Of a stretch of DNA of 25,650 nt, positions 1-8,128 are shown in pieces (within the stretch, counting starts at the first letter, position 1; each line of letters begins with the position of its first letter). Made by a program: the position numbers and the translations under genes. This stretch comes from DASZGI01 sp035938995 (lineage in GTDB: Bacteria > Actinomycetota > Actinomycetes > Streptomycetales > Catenulisporaceae), in contig NZ_DASZGI010000359.1 in the NCBI RefSeq assembly GCF_035938995.1, positions 1 to 25,650 of the forward strand, read 5' to 3'. The notes under the pieces were generated by a model. That model made no database searches and was not told where the DNA came from. It worked only from the letters and a program-made list of their open reading frames with translations.

Positions 1-69
1 GACGGCTCCGAGCACGGCCACGGCGCGGCGCCGAACGGTGCGAATCAGTGAATCCTTGGTCAGTCTCAT
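1..69 (-). CDS. N-terminus of a secreted protein, cut by the window edge
   Basis: The leftward ATG at 69-67 opens a frame that runs off the window after 23 codons. The peptide begins MRLTKDSLIRTVRRR and continues into a hydrophobic AVAVLGAV stretch, the basic n-region and start of the h-region of a Sec or Tat signal peptide. A GAGGGA Shine-Dalgarno lies 8 nt before the ATG, which supports this start. The product cannot be read from what remains. The upstream promoter (274-302) contains a DasR-like site, so a chitinase, chitin-binding protein or other chitin/GlcNAc-related exported protein is a reasonable guess, but only a guess. Confidence 0.6.
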   Translation of the reverse strand, partial: MRLTKDSLIRTVRRRAVAVLGAV

Positions 70-450
70 CCGGTGAGTCCCTCGCTTCATGGCATGGCGC
101 GGTGTAGAGCCCTGATGGAGGTGCACGACCACAGAGACGCCGGAGGACTTCGCCGCATGCGGGTGGGATTTCTCGGCAGGCAGCGCGGCGCCGGACCCAT
201 CGAACGCGTGGAGCGTCGCGGGGGCTGTGATCCGCGTACTCGATGCCTCGCCGATGCATCGCATACTCTGGTGAGAGTGGTCTAGTCCAATTGAGATGTC
301 AAGGCCGCGCGACCGGCCAGATCGAGCGGGCGATCGCCGACAGGACGCGTTTCCTCGCCGCGTCGGACGCCGATTCTGATCACTGACGTCCGCACCGACC
401 ACGCAGCTGCTCAGCACACACGAGCGACCTTGCGCCACACAGCAACGGCA
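70..450. other. Intergenic region holding the 5' leader and promoter of the leftward secreted gene
   Basis: No convincing gene was found here. Short open frames on the plus strand have no ribosome binding site and no recognisable product. The region contains the leftward promoter with a DasR-like site (274-302) and an untranslated leader of roughly 200 nt before the start at 69. The SARP-type regulator gene ends at 451. No strong terminator hairpin was seen after it. Confidence 0.5.
274..302 (-). promoter_or_regulatory. Promoter with DasR-responsive-element-like site in the -35/-10 spacer
   Basis: Read leftward, TTGACA (302-297) is followed 17 nt later by CACTCT (279-274), a good -35 and a weak -10. 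The plus-strand sequence AGTGGTCTAGTCCAAT (276-291) lies across the spacer and -10. Its core TGGTCTAGTCCA is nearly palindromic and differs by one base from the TGGTCTAGACCA core of the DasR-responsive element known from Streptomyces chitinase promoters. A repressor bound here would block this promoter. The DasR assignment rests on motif resemblance only. Confidence 0.5.
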
Positions 451-3400
451 TCAAGGCTGCGGCGGACAGTACGCGGACCCAGAGGGGATCGTTTGCGCGA
501 GGCGCTGCGCCTGGCGTTCGATGAGGCGTGACCCGAGCTCGCGGGCCAAGGCGAGCATCTCGTTCAGGCGCAGCCGTGCGTCGTCGGGTTCGCCCAGCCG
601 CGCATGGCTGTCTACGAGGTCGCGCAGGATCTGGGCACGATGCCGCGGCGCGCCGACATGCTCGGTGAGTAGGAGTGCCGAGGCGTGGTGCTCGTGGGCT
701 TCCTGCGCCGAGCCGAGCCGGGCGTGCACGGTCGCGAGCGTGCTGAGCGCGTTCGCCTCCATGCGCACGTCCCGGGTGCCGCGGGCGACCTGGAGGGCAT
801 GGTTGGCCAAGGTCAGCGCACGATGACAGTCGCCGTGGTCGCGGTGCGCCTCGGCCAGCTGCCGCATGGTGTCCGCCTCGTTGCGCCGGTCGTCGACCTC
901 GCGGTGCAGACGCAGCGCCTCGGTGAGCAGTTCGAGGGCTTCGGACCGGCTTTGTTCGCGCACGCACTCATGGGGTATGCCGAGCGGGGGAGTATCGGGG
1001 AGGTCGGTTTCGGTGTCGCCGCCGCGCGGTCGGTGATATTCGTACTCGTCCTCGCGCGCCCGTTCCAGTTTCGCGACGCCGAGGTTCGCGAGGGTGACCG
1101 CCTCCCCGGCCTGCCGTCCGCTCTTGCGGTTCAGCGTGAGTGCCTCGGTCAGATAGCCGATGGTCTCGTCGATGCGGGCGGCGATCCACGACGAGCCGGC
1201 GAGGTTGTTGACCGCGACGGCCTGGCACTCGGTCCACCCGGCCCGTTCCGCCAGTTCAGCCGCGCGGGTGTAGTGCCGGGCCGCCTGCCACACGTCGGTT
1301 TCGGGGCCGAGTTCCTCGACCATGCCGAGGTGCAGCTCGGCGGCGGCCTCGGCGGTCAGGTCGCCCTCGGCCAGCGCGGCGCGGTGCGCGACCTGCGCGA
1401 CGACGCGCCAGTCCGCCGTGCGGCGTCGCAGGACGAAGTAGCCGTTGAACCGGTTCGCGAGGCGCCACGCGTCGCGGTGGCGGCCGCGGTTGGCGAGCCA
1501 CGCAATCAGTGCGCCGAGGTTGGCGCGCTCGGCGTCGAGCCAGCCGAGCGCGCTCTCGCCGCTGTCGAAGACCGGTGAGGCGTCCTGCCGCTCCGCCCCG
1601 GGTGGGGTCTCGGCCTCGGGCAGATGGAGCAGGTGAGGGTACAGGTCTTCGGCCGCCGCCGAGACCGCCGCGTAGTAGTGGGCTGTCAAGCGCCCGGTCG
1701 CCTCGGCGCGACCCGCTTCGTCCTCCTCGGCGTCGGCGAGTTCGGCCGCCAGCAGGCGCAGCAGGTCGTGCATCGAGTAGCGGCCGGGGAGGTGTTCGTC
1801 GAGCAGGTGATGCTCCGCGAGCCGGTTCAGCAGCCGCTCGGCATGGGCGGTGGGCACGTCGGCGAGCGCGGCGGCGGCCGGCGCGGCCAGATCCGGCCCC
1901 GGCACGAGGCCGAGGAGGCGGAACAGGCGCCGCTCCGCCGCGGGCAGCGCGTCGCAGGACATGGCGAAGACTGTCCGGACCGCCGTCGCGGGGTCGCCGT
2001 CGACGGCGAGACCGGCGAGCCGATCCCCGCTGGCCAGCCGGGCCGCGTGCGCGGCGATACGGTGCCGGGGCCGACCCGCGAGGTTGGCGGCGGCGATGCG
2101 CAGCGCCAGCGGCAGCCAGGCGCACAGGCGCGCCAGGTCGGCCGCGGCGGCGGACTCGGCGGCGACACGGTCCGCACCGAGCATCTCGCCGAGCAGGGCG
2201 TTCGCTTCGGCCGAGGAGAGGACGCCGAGCGCGATCAGGCTCGCCCCGTCGCGCGCGATCAGCCCGGTCATCCGCTCGCGGCTGGTGACCACGGTCATCG
2301 AGGCGGGTTCGGCGGGCAGCAGCGGGCGGACCTGTCCGGCATCGGCGGCGTTGTCCAACAGCACGAGCACGCGCTTGCCGGAGAGCCGGCTGCGGAAGAG
2401 GGCGGCGGCCCGCGCCTCGTCGTCAGGGATCTGCGCCGCCGGGACGCCGAGGGCGAGCAGGAACCCTGACAGTGCCTCAAGCGGCCGCAGCGGCTCCCCT
2501 GCCCCGTATCCGCGTAGGTTGACATAGAGCTGCCCGTCGGGATAACGGCTGCGGGTGCGATGTGCCCAGTGCACCGCCAGCGCGGTCTTGCCGACTCCGC
2601 CCATGCCGGCGATGACGGCGACGCGGGTATGTGCCAGCTCGTCGAGCGCGTGCAGATACGTCTCACGGCCGGTGAAGCCGACCACGTCCGTGGGCAATTG
2701 GGACGGTGTCGGAGGCGCAGAGTGTTCGGGTTCTGACTGCGCCGACGTTGGTGCAGGCGTGGCAGCGCGTGCCTCGGCGTTTCGCGCGGCCGGCATCTGA
2801 CCCCGCAGGACACGCAGCTGCGCGGCCCGCAGCTCGGCGCCCGGCGAGACGCCCAGCTGCGTATCAAGCCGCTTCGTCACGTCGCGGAACAGCCGGAGCG
2901 CCGCGGCCTGCTCCCCGCCGCCGGCCAGCGCGAGCATCAGCCGTGCCGCGATCCCCTCGTGCAGCGGCTCCTCGGCGTGCACGGTGCGCAGCGCGCCGAT
3001 GATGTCGTCGTACTGCGCGATGCTCAGCGCGGCGTCGGCCCACTGCGCCACCGCCGTCACGCGCCGCTGTGTCGCCGCGATCGCGGCCGGGTGGGAGCGC
3101 AGCCGCGGTTCGGCGCCGACCAGGATCGGACCGCGCGAGCGGGACCAGGCGTCCCGGTGCAGCCGGACGGCGGCGGGCGCCGCCCCGCTCGACCACGCCG
3201 CCGCGGCCTCGCGCACCAGGGCGGTGAACTCGGACAGGTCGCACTGCCCCGGTGCCAGGTCGAGCCGATACCCGCCGGGCACGCGGCGAAGCACGCGCGC
3301 AGGCGCACTCGCCGGGCAATCCGGTTCGAGCAGCCGCCGCAGACGGCCGATGTAGGTGTGCACGAGTTGCGAGCACGAGCGCGGCGGATCGTCCGGCCAC

Positions 3401-3828
3401 AGCAGATCGACGATCTCCTCCACGCTCACGGTCTGTCCGGGCTGTACGGCGAGCAGTCCGAGCAGGCTGTGCTGCATGGTCGACGTCACCTCGACCGAGA
3501 TGGCGCCATGGTGCACGGCCAGCGGACCGAGTACGTCGACGCGCACACGCGCGGGCACGAGCGTGAGCGCGATGTCGGGTCCTTCCGAAACGTCTTCGCC
3601 GCCGAACTGTTCGGCCGTCCGGTCCAGCAGCACGCTGAGCTCGTCGACCGGCAGGTCCAGTGCGCCGGCGAGTCGGCGCAGCGACGTGGCGCGCGGACGA
3701 CCGGTCCCACCGGCCTCGAGGTACCGCAGCGTGCGAACACTGATCCCCGCCCGGACGGCCAGGTCGCGCTGGTTCAGCCCGGCGCCGATGCGCAAGCGGC
3801 GCAGCACAGCACCCTGAGTGTCTTGCAT
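451..3828 (-). CDS. XRE-SARP-BTAD-NB-ARC-TPR transcriptional regulator (AfsR-like)
   Basis: A 1125-residue multidomain regulator. In order: an XRE-type helix-turn-helix (about 6-62), an OmpR-like SARP DNA-binding domain (about 95-190), a bacterial transcriptional activation domain (about 195-345), an NB-ARC/STAND ATPase with Walker A GMGGVGKT (408-415) and Walker B RVLVLLDN (486-493), and C-terminal TPR-like helices (about 800-1090). AfsR-type SARPs activate secondary-metabolism promoters, with the ATPase and TPR parts sensing signals. The extra XRE domain gives two DNA-binding modules in one chain. I chose the ATG at 3828: GGGG lies 8-11 nt upstream and the XRE domain begins directly after it. 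The 55-residue extension possible from 3993 looks non-coding. Its target is unknown; it faces the lectin gene and lies 5.5 kb from the PKS. Confidence 0.9.
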   Translation of the reverse strand: MQDTQGAVLRRLRIGAGLNQRDLAVRAGISVRTLRYLEAGGTGRPRATSLRRLAGALDLPVDELSVLLDRTAEQFGGEDVSEGPDIALTLVPARVRVDVLGPLAVHHGAISVEVTSTMQHSLLGLLAVQPGQTVSVEEIVDLLWPDDPPRSCSQLVHTYIGRLRRLLEPDCPASAPARVLRRVPGGYRLDLAPGQCDLSEFTALVREAAAAWSSGAAPAAVRLHRDAWSRSRGPILVGAEPRLRSHPAAIAATQRRVTAVAQWADAALSIAQYDDIIGALRTVHAEEPLHEGIAARLMLALAGGGEQAAALRLFRDVTKRLDTQLGVSPGAELRAAQLRVLRGQMPAARNAEARAATPAPTSAQSEPEHSAPPTPSQLPTDVVGFTGRETYLHALDELAHTRVAVIAGMGGVGKTALAVHWAHRTRSRYPDGQLYVNLRGYGAGEPLRPLEALSGFLLALGVPAAQIPDDEARAAALFRSRLSGKRVLVLLDNAADAGQVRPLLPAEPASMTVVTSRERMTGLIARDGASLIALGVLSSAEANALLGEMLGADRVAAESAAAADLARLCAWLPLALRIAAANLAGRPRHRIAAHAARLASGDRLAGLAVDGDPATAVRTVFAMSCDALPAAERRLFRLLGLVPGPDLAAPAAAALADVPTAHAERLLNRLAEHHLLDEHLPGRYSMHDLLRLLAAELADAEEDEAGRAEATGRLTAHYYAAVSAAAEDLYPHLLHLPEAETPPGAERQDASPVFDSGESALGWLDAERANLGALIAWLANRGRHRDAWRLANRFNGYFVLRRRTADWRVVAQVAHRAALAEGDLTAEAAAELHLGMVEELGPETDVWQAARHYTRAAELAERAGWTECQAVAVNNLAGSSWIAARIDETIGYLTEALTLNRKSGRQAGEAVTLANLGVAKLERAREDEYEYHRPRGGDTETDLPDTPPLGIPHECVREQSRSEALELLTEALRLHREVDDRRNEADTMRQLAEAHRDHGDCHRALTLANHALQVARGTRDVRMEANALSTLATVHARLGSAQEAHEHHASALLLTEHVGAPRHRAQILRDLVDSHARLGEPDDARLRLNEMLALARELGSRLIERQAQRLAQTIPSGSAYCPPQP

Positions 3829-4169
3829 CTCAAGATCCCCCGGATCACGTCCACGGCGCCCGCGGTCGCACGGGCGCCACCCCTGACCCGCCTTCCCAGG
3901 AAGGCCCCGGCCGCCTGACACGATTGTGGCGGCGAAGACGTCCCATTGCACGCGTTTGTTCGAAACTCCGCCTGAAGAGGCCGGTGGCAACACCGGGTCC
4001 GCCGTAGTTGCCGCTTCTTGCCTCCCCGCGGTCTGACCTGCCTGTTCGCGGTGTAGCGGTGATACAGATCATTGAACCGCCCCGAACCTACCGTCGAACC
4101 GATGCGAAAGACCGGCGACCTGCCGGATCCGCCTCACCATCCGTATGTTCGACCTCGGAGAGGGAACCC
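3829..4169. other. Divergent intergenic region between the SARP regulator and lectin genes
   Basis: This 341-bp stretch must hold the promoters of both diverging genes. I saw no clear -35/-10 pair and no SARP-type heptameric direct repeats. Open frames extend in from both sides, but the better ribosome binding sites lie at 3828 and 4170. Confidence 0.4.
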
Positions 4170-4754
4170 GTGAAGAACCGCGCCGCCCGCCGCATCACAG
4201 CGGCCATACTCGCCACCGTCGCCGCCGCCGCGACCGTGGCCACCACCGCCGGCACCGCCAGCGCGATCGCCACCACCGACGTGCTCAACGTCTCCTACGG
4301 CACCACGCCGTACTGGATCGCCGCGTCCAACTCCGTGATGCCGGTGTCCGTCGCCGACGCCTCATACGACGCGGGCCACCGGGTCATCCAGTGGTACAAC
4401 ACCGGCGGTGACGAGCAGAAGTGGTACTTCGACGGCGTCACCGACGAGAACACCGGCCAGTACCTCGGCTTCCTGCTGCGCAACAAGCGCAGCGGGATGT
4501 GCCTGGACACCGACGGCGTCCCGGGCGACGAGCTCTTCCAGGAGCCCTGCTCGCCCTACGCGTACGGCCAGATCTTCAACAACACCCCGAACTACGACGT
4601 GTTCGGCATCATCATCTCGTGGAGCTACTCCAACTACGACACCGGCCTGGAACTCGACGTGGCCGGGGTCAGCGTCAGCGCCGGGGCCAACATCGACCTC
4701 TGGTACCCCAACAACCAGATCAACCAGAACTTCTACCTCACCCAGACGTCCTGA
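4170..4754 (+). CDS. Secreted ricin-type beta-trefoil lectin domain protein
   Basis: The product is 194 residues: a Sec signal peptide (basic KNRAARR, then an Ala/Thr-rich hydrophobic stretch ending near TAGTASA) followed by one carbohydrate-binding-like domain. The mature part has ricin B (beta-trefoil) features: a QKWYF segment, RNKRSGMCLDTDG, and a last repeat with GLELDVAG followed by NQNFYL. There is no catalytic domain, so it is probably a stand-alone exported sugar-binding protein. The GTG at 4170 is preceded by GGAGAGGGAA with ideal spacing, and the signal peptide starts there. An upstream ATG in the same frame (4008) would add 54 residues of implausible sequence. A strong hairpin follows the gene, so it is probably monocistronic. 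Fold assignment is fairly secure; the ligand is unknown. Confidence 0.85.
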   Translation: MKNRAARRITAAILATVAAAATVATTAGTASAIATTDVLNVSYGTTPYWIAASNSVMPVSVADASYDAGHRVIQWYNTGGDEQKWYFDGVTDENTGQYLGFLLRNKRSGMCLDTDGVPGDELFQEPCSPYAYGQIFNNTPNYDVFGIIISWSYSNYDTGLELDVAGVSVSAGANIDLWYPNNQINQNFYLTQTS

Positions 4755-4774
4755 CCGATCTACCGCGCTGACAG

Positions 4775-4812
4775 AACCGCCCCGCCGAGACCGAACCCTC
4801 GGCGGGGTGGTT
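4775..4812 (+). terminator. Strong hairpin terminator after the lectin gene
   Basis: AACCGCCCCGCCGAG (4775-4789) pairs with CTCGGCGGGGTGGTT (4798-4812), giving a 15-bp stem with one G-U pair and an 8-nt loop, 20 bp after the lectin stop. There is no long U-tract, as is usual in actinomycetes. Confidence 0.8.
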
Positions 4813-4948
4813 CCGTTCGGAGACTCGGCCGACCGAGATCGCGGTGCACGTGGAGATCCCGGTGGCCGAGGCGCACCAACTGGAGACTCAGACCGACGTC
4901 ATCCGCCGGTCGCTGGCGAACCTGGCACAGTTGGCCGCAGAGACCTGA
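4808..4948 (+). pseudogene. Possible 3' remnant of an unidentified gene
   Basis: Directly after the terminator a plus-strand frame with normal high-GC codon use runs to a TGA at 4946-4948. It reads TEIAVHVEIPVAEAHQLE and then an amphipathic tail ending SLANLAQLAAET. No start codon with a ribosome binding site precedes it, and the terminator hairpin cuts it off from upstream sequence. It looks like the last 40 or so codons of a lost gene. I do not recognise the family, and it could be chance coding-like sequence. Confidence 0.25.
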
Positions 4949-4998
4949 CAGCGACCCGGAGGGCCGACCAGCCCAGGCTCATGCGCCACCCACCCGAG

Positions 4999-5304
4999 TT
5001 ATAAGGCGTGCCAGGTGATTTGGCCACCGAGTACCTCGACCTCCGCGGCGACGGAATCAGCGTTCTGCCACACGTGGTAGCGCCCGGCGGACAGGTCCGG
5101 ATAGACGGCGTGGTAGCAGGGGTGGGGATCGACGAGTCGTTCGCGCACCATGGAGTGGGTGCGCGCGCCGCCGTCCGCGGGGCTGATCTCGATCTCGGCG
5201 CCCAGGCGGTCGGGGCCGGCCTCGATGATCAGAGCCCCGACGTCCCCGCCGAGACGCAGGACGACACTTCCGGCCGAGGACGGCCCGTACGCGTGCTGGT
5301 GCAT
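4999..5304 (-). CDS. Small beta-rich protein of unknown function
   Basis: A 101-residue protein starting at ATG 5304, with GGAG 10 nt upstream. It has no signal peptide or membrane segment. Visible features are a Gly/Val-rich N-terminal half (SVVLRLGGDVGALIIEAG), then GAEIEISPADGGARTHSMV and LSAGRYHVW near the end, which suggests a compact beta-sandwich. I have an impression that similar small proteins are common in actinomycetes but cannot name a family. It is the last gene of the leftward Tat protein-DUF4331 set, separated from the DUF4331 gene by 83 bp containing a strong hairpin, so its expression may differ from that of the upstream genes. Confidence 0.7.
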   Translation of the reverse strand: MHQHAYGPSSAGSVVLRLGGDVGALIIEAGPDRLGAEIEISPADGGARTHSMVRERLVDPHPCYHAVYPDLSAGRYHVWQNADSVAAEVEVLGGQITWHAL

Positions 5305-5326
5305 CAAAGATCTCCGATCCCTCGCA

Positions 5327-5365
5327 CGATCGCGGGGGCGCACCCCTCCGGCGCTCCCGCGATCG
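5327..5365 (-). terminator. Intergenic hairpin between the DUF4331 gene and the small downstream gene
   Basis: CGATCGCGGGGGCG (5327-5340) pairs with CGCTCCCGCGATCG (5352-5365), a 14-bp stem with one G-U pair and an 11-nt loop. On the leftward transcript it begins 22 nt after the DUF4331 stop and ends 22 nt before the next ATG. It may be a partial terminator, an mRNA-stabilising structure or an attenuator for the last gene; the sequence does not decide which. Confidence 0.6.
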
Positions 5366-5387
5366 CGCTCTTGTGTGTTGCGGCGGG

Positions 5388-6776
5388 CTACGGGGTGTCG
5401 TATCCGCTGTAGGGCACGCCGAGATACGGGAACGAACTCAGGAAGCCCGAGGGGACGTCGGCGGCGGTCAGGCCGTCGGTGACCACGCCGACGGCCGCGT
5501 CCGGGGTGAAGGTCTTGTCCACCAGGGCGAACGTGGCGCCGGCGATCGCACGCAACTCGACGGTGACGACATCGTCCGCGACCCGGCGCCCGTTCGGGAA
5601 TCCGGCCAGGTCGCCGCCCAGCAGGCCGAGGGGGTTCGGAGCGGCGGCCGGGGGGACGGCGGTGTTCAGTCGCAGCAGGTCGGCTTGGATGGAGCCGGTG
5701 TTGTTCTGGAAGCCGGGGATGATTCCGGAGGGGATCCCGGTGAGCAGAACCGCGAGCAGGTCGGCGCGCGCGGTCCCCGCCTTGTTGAGGGCGTCGAGGT
5801 TCGGGAACACGCCGGGGTAGAGCCCCGGCAGGAGCGCGGCGAGCTCCGGGTGCGCGACGCGCCCGGCGAAGAGCTTGTCGTCGGACGGCGGCAGCGCGTT
5901 CCACCGGTCCTTGTCCGCCATCGGCACCAGGACCTCGTTGAACAGCGGATTCCCGAGCCTGGAGACCTGGACGAACGGCCCCATGTCGACGGTCTCGCCG
6001 GGGTCCCTTTCGCGCACGGCGACCTTCCTGCGGCTCGCGGTGGTCCACACGCCGATCACCGCGCGCGGGTCGTCGACCGAGCCGCCGTGCCAGCCGTCGC
6101 GGGTCAGCTCGCTGATCGGGACCTGGAGGGCGATGGTGTGCACGTTCACCTGCGCGGTGGCGTTGACTCCCGGCCCCTTGGCGACGCCGGGCAGCCCGAA
6201 GGTGGCGTGCAGGTTGGCGAAGGGCCGCAGGTCGGCGAGGTCGAAGACGGCCCCGAGGTCGACGTAGAAACCCTCGGCGCGCTGCCCGGCGAACACCCGC
6301 CGCCCGTTGCCGAGGTCGTGGACGGCGGCGGAGGCGAGTGCGGGGTAGTCGGGCGTGGACAGCGGCCCGATGTTGCACGGCGGGCAGGCCAGGGAATCGC
6401 CGAGTTCCGTGTCGCGTCCCCGCGCGTCCACCCGCGTGACGGTGTAGGTCTGGCGCCGGTTCCAGTTCGCGCTGTCGAGGGACTCGATCGGCCCGGTGTT
6501 GTACAGGAACGTGTTCGGGTTCGCGATCGTGGAGGTGAAGCGGAACTGGTACGTGACGTCGGGCTGGGCGTCGCCGTCGTTGTCGATGTGGATCTCGTAG
6601 AGCACGTCGTCGCCGAACTCGTAGAAGTTCGGGCCGCCCGCCGGGCCCTGCAGCGGCAGGTAGTTCGCGATCACGGTGACCGTGTCGGGCCGGTTCGGGC
6701 TGACGAACGCGTAGACGTCGGTGCTGTCGGCCACCGGGTCCTTGGAGATCTCGGGGGCTTCGCGGTGAGAGGACAT
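5388..6776 (-). CDS. DUF4331 family protein
   Basis: This 462-residue protein starts MSSHREAPEISKDPVADSTD and continues VYAFVSPNRPDTV, the signature beginning of the DUF4331 family. It also has FYEFGDDVLYEIHIDNDGD near residues 50-70 and DPRAVIGVW. Length and start match my memory of the family. Its biochemical function is not established. No signal peptide is visible. The ATG at 6776 has a GAGG about 9 nt upstream; the longer open frame to 7079 runs antisense-like over the Tat gene and is not credible. The Tat gene ends 73 bp upstream in the same direction, so the two are probably co-transcribed from the SigK-like promoter at 7283-7310. Confidence 0.88.
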   Translation of the reverse strand: MSSHREAPEISKDPVADSTDVYAFVSPNRPDTVTVIANYLPLQGPAGGPNFYEFGDDVLYEIHIDNDGDAQPDVTYQFRFTSTIANPNTFLYNTGPIESLDSANWNRRQTYTVTRVDARGRDTELGDSLACPPCNIGPLSTPDYPALASAAVHDLGNGRRVFAGQRAEGFYVDLGAVFDLADLRPFANLHATFGLPGVAKGPGVNATAQVNVHTIALQVPISELTRDGWHGGSVDDPRAVIGVWTTASRRKVAVRERDPGETVDMGPFVQVSRLGNPLFNEVLVPMADKDRWNALPPSDDKLFAGRVAHPELAALLPGLYPGVFPNLDALNKAGTARADLLAVLLTGIPSGIIPGFQNNTGSIQADLLRLNTAVPPAAAPNPLGLLGGDLAGFPNGRRVADDVVTVELRAIAGATFALVDKTFTPDAAVGVVTDGLTAADVPSGFLSSFPYLGVPYSGYDTP

Positions 6777-6849
6777 CGTGCCTAACCTCGCAGGGGTCGT
6801 ATATGGAGTGCGGGAGCGGGCGCTGACGCGGCGCGGTGGCGGGACCCAG

Positions 6850-7164
6850 TCACTTGGCGGCGGCGACCAGGCGGGCGACCAGGTCGCTGTCGTGCACGGC
6901 GAAGTGCTGCGTGCCGACGAAAACGTCCAGGTCCCCGCTGTCGGCGTCACGCACGTAAACCGCCCAGTCCTGCTTCGGCAGGGTGTCGGCGCGCTGGGAC
7001 GTCGCGGCGGCCGCGTCATGCGCCGCCGGAGCCGTCCCGTGGCCGGTCGCGGCGGGAATGCGCGCCACGGCGACCGCACCCGCCCCGACCGCGGCGGCTC
7101 CGGCCGCTGCTTTCACCAGTCCGCGGCGCGAGACGCTGCGCGCCTCGGAGGTGTCGTTGTCCAT
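6850..7164 (-). CDS. Small Tat-exported protein of unknown function
   Basis: The product has 104 residues. The N-terminus has a twin-arginine signal, SVSRRGLVKAAAG, followed by a Gly/Ala-rich hydrophobic stretch to about residue 37, so a folded or cofactor-bound protein exported by the Tat system is expected. The mature domain is about 65 residues and ends with DWAVYVRDADSGDLDVFVG and a C-terminal DSDLVARLVAAAK. I do not recognise a named domain. The ATG at 7164 is supported by AAGGAG with a 9-nt spacing. It lies just upstream of the DUF4331 gene and downstream of sigK-rskA in the same direction, and is likely the first gene of a SigK-controlled operon. Confidence 0.8.
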   Translation of the reverse strand: MDNDTSEARSVSRRGLVKAAAGAAAVGAGAVAVARIPAATGHGTAPAAHDAAAATSQRADTLPKQDWAVYVRDADSGDLDVFVGTQHFAVHDSDLVARLVAAAK

Positions 7165-7282
7165 CGCTGCTTGCTCCTTATGCGGATGCGTACATGCGTG
7201 ATCGAACTCCCGGCTGAGCCCACGTGCCACTGATTCGCAGGGTTCGCGCACGGTGCCGCGGCGCTCCCGGCCCACGACAGTT

Positions 7283-7310
7283 ATTCGGAGCCCGGGGCCG
7301 CGCGGATTGG
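7283..7310 (-). promoter_or_regulatory. SigK-like promoter upstream of the Tat-DUF4331 operon
   Basis: On the minus strand CCAATCC (7310-7304) is followed after 15 nt by CCGAAT (7288-7283). As I recall it, the mycobacterial SigK consensus is about CCATCC at -35 and CCGAAT at -10, so the -10 matches exactly and the -35 closely, with a slightly short spacer. The start site would lie about 110 nt before the Tat gene ATG. The sigK-rskA genes lie immediately upstream. This is motif inference. Confidence 0.4.
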
Positions 7311-7384
7311 TGTCTCGCCCAATTCGTCGAACTGCCTTGCGGCTAGATCAGGCGGACGCAATGCAGTCGGTGGAAGTGCGCAGA

Positions 7385-8128
7385 TCAGCCCGGGATCGCC
7401 AGCATCAGAACAGGAGTCGTGGTGGGCTGCGCCGAGCCACGCGCCGGCTCCACGGTGAGCGCTACGGTCCGCGCGTCGCCGAGTCCCGGTGCGAAGATCG
7501 GCGACGAGCCGCCCGCGCCGGGCGGCACAAGCCCGCCCGACCGGGTCCCCTCGGGGCCTATGATCCAGACCTGATAAACCTTGCCCGCGGGCGGCGCGGC
7601 CAGCCCGCTTAGGATGATCGCCGCCTCGTCGCGGTCCCGGGACGCCACCACCGTCGCGAGGCCGCCGGTGTCCACGCGCCCGACGCTGCTGCGCACATCC
7701 GGCTGCGACAGCAGGGAGGCCAGCGACGAGGCCTGAGCGCTGATGGTGTTAATCCTGCCCTGCTGCCCCGAGTCCACCACGGAGAGAACCGCCACCACCC
7801 CCGCGAGTACCGCCGCTGCCGCCCAGCCCGCCCATGCGGCGCGGGCCAGCGGCCGCCGGCCGCGGGGAACGGTGATCGGGGTCACGACCGAAGGCAGCTG
7901 GCGGGTGACCGCGATCTCGGCGTCGACCGCGGCGCGCAGACCGTCGGGCGGCTCGACGGCGAACGCCTCGGCCAGCGCGGCGGTGACCTCGCGCAGTTCG
8001 TCGACCTCGAGCCGGCAGGTCGGGCATTCCAGCAGGTGCTGTTCGAACGCCGCGCGCGCGGCCGGATCCAGCGCGTCGCAGGCGTATGCGCCGATGAGGG
8101 CGTGGGTCTCCGGCTCGGCCGCGCTCAC
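7385..8128 (-). CDS. rskA: Anti-sigma-K factor RskA
   Basis: This 247-residue membrane protein is expected to hold the ECF sigma factor inactive at the membrane. The N-terminal cytoplasmic part has an H-x3-C-x2-C zinc-binding anti-sigma motif (H31, C35, C38 in HLLECPTC). One transmembrane helix follows (about 98-118), then an extracytoplasmic RskA domain with LAAPPAGKVYQVWIIG, typical of the family. The GTG start (8128-8126) overlaps the sigma factor TGA as GTGA, so the two are translationally coupled. In mycobacteria RskA releases SigK after regulated proteolysis; the same logic is inferred here. The longer frame to 8509 overlaps sigma coding sequence and is rejected. Confidence 0.92.
   Translation of the reverse strand: MSAAEPETHALIGAYACDALDPAARAAFEQHLLECPTCRLEVDELREVTAALAEAFAVEPPDGLRAAVDAEIAVTRQLPSVVTPITVPRGRRPLARAAWAGWAAAAVLAGVVAVLSVVDSGQQGRINTISAQASSLASLLSQPDVRSSVGRVDTGGLATVVASRDRDEAAIILSGLAAPPAGKVYQVWIIGPEGTRSGGLVPPGAGGSSPIFAPGLGDARTVALTVEPARGSAQPTTTPVLMLAIPG

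Noticed and set aside
301..384. Plus-strand frame with good codons ending in ASDADSDH
   Set aside because: Under 30 codons, no start, and it overlaps the leftward promoter; no family is recognisable.
1509..2469. Long open frames on the plus strand opposite the SARP regulator gene
   Set aside because: They are Arg/Ala/Gly-rich shadows of a high-GC gene, with no ribosome binding site and no domain.
5373..6785. A 470-codon plus-strand frame opposite the DUF4331 gene
   Set aside because: Composition is Gly/Val/Asp-rich antisense shadow; the opposite strand carries clear DUF4331 motifs.
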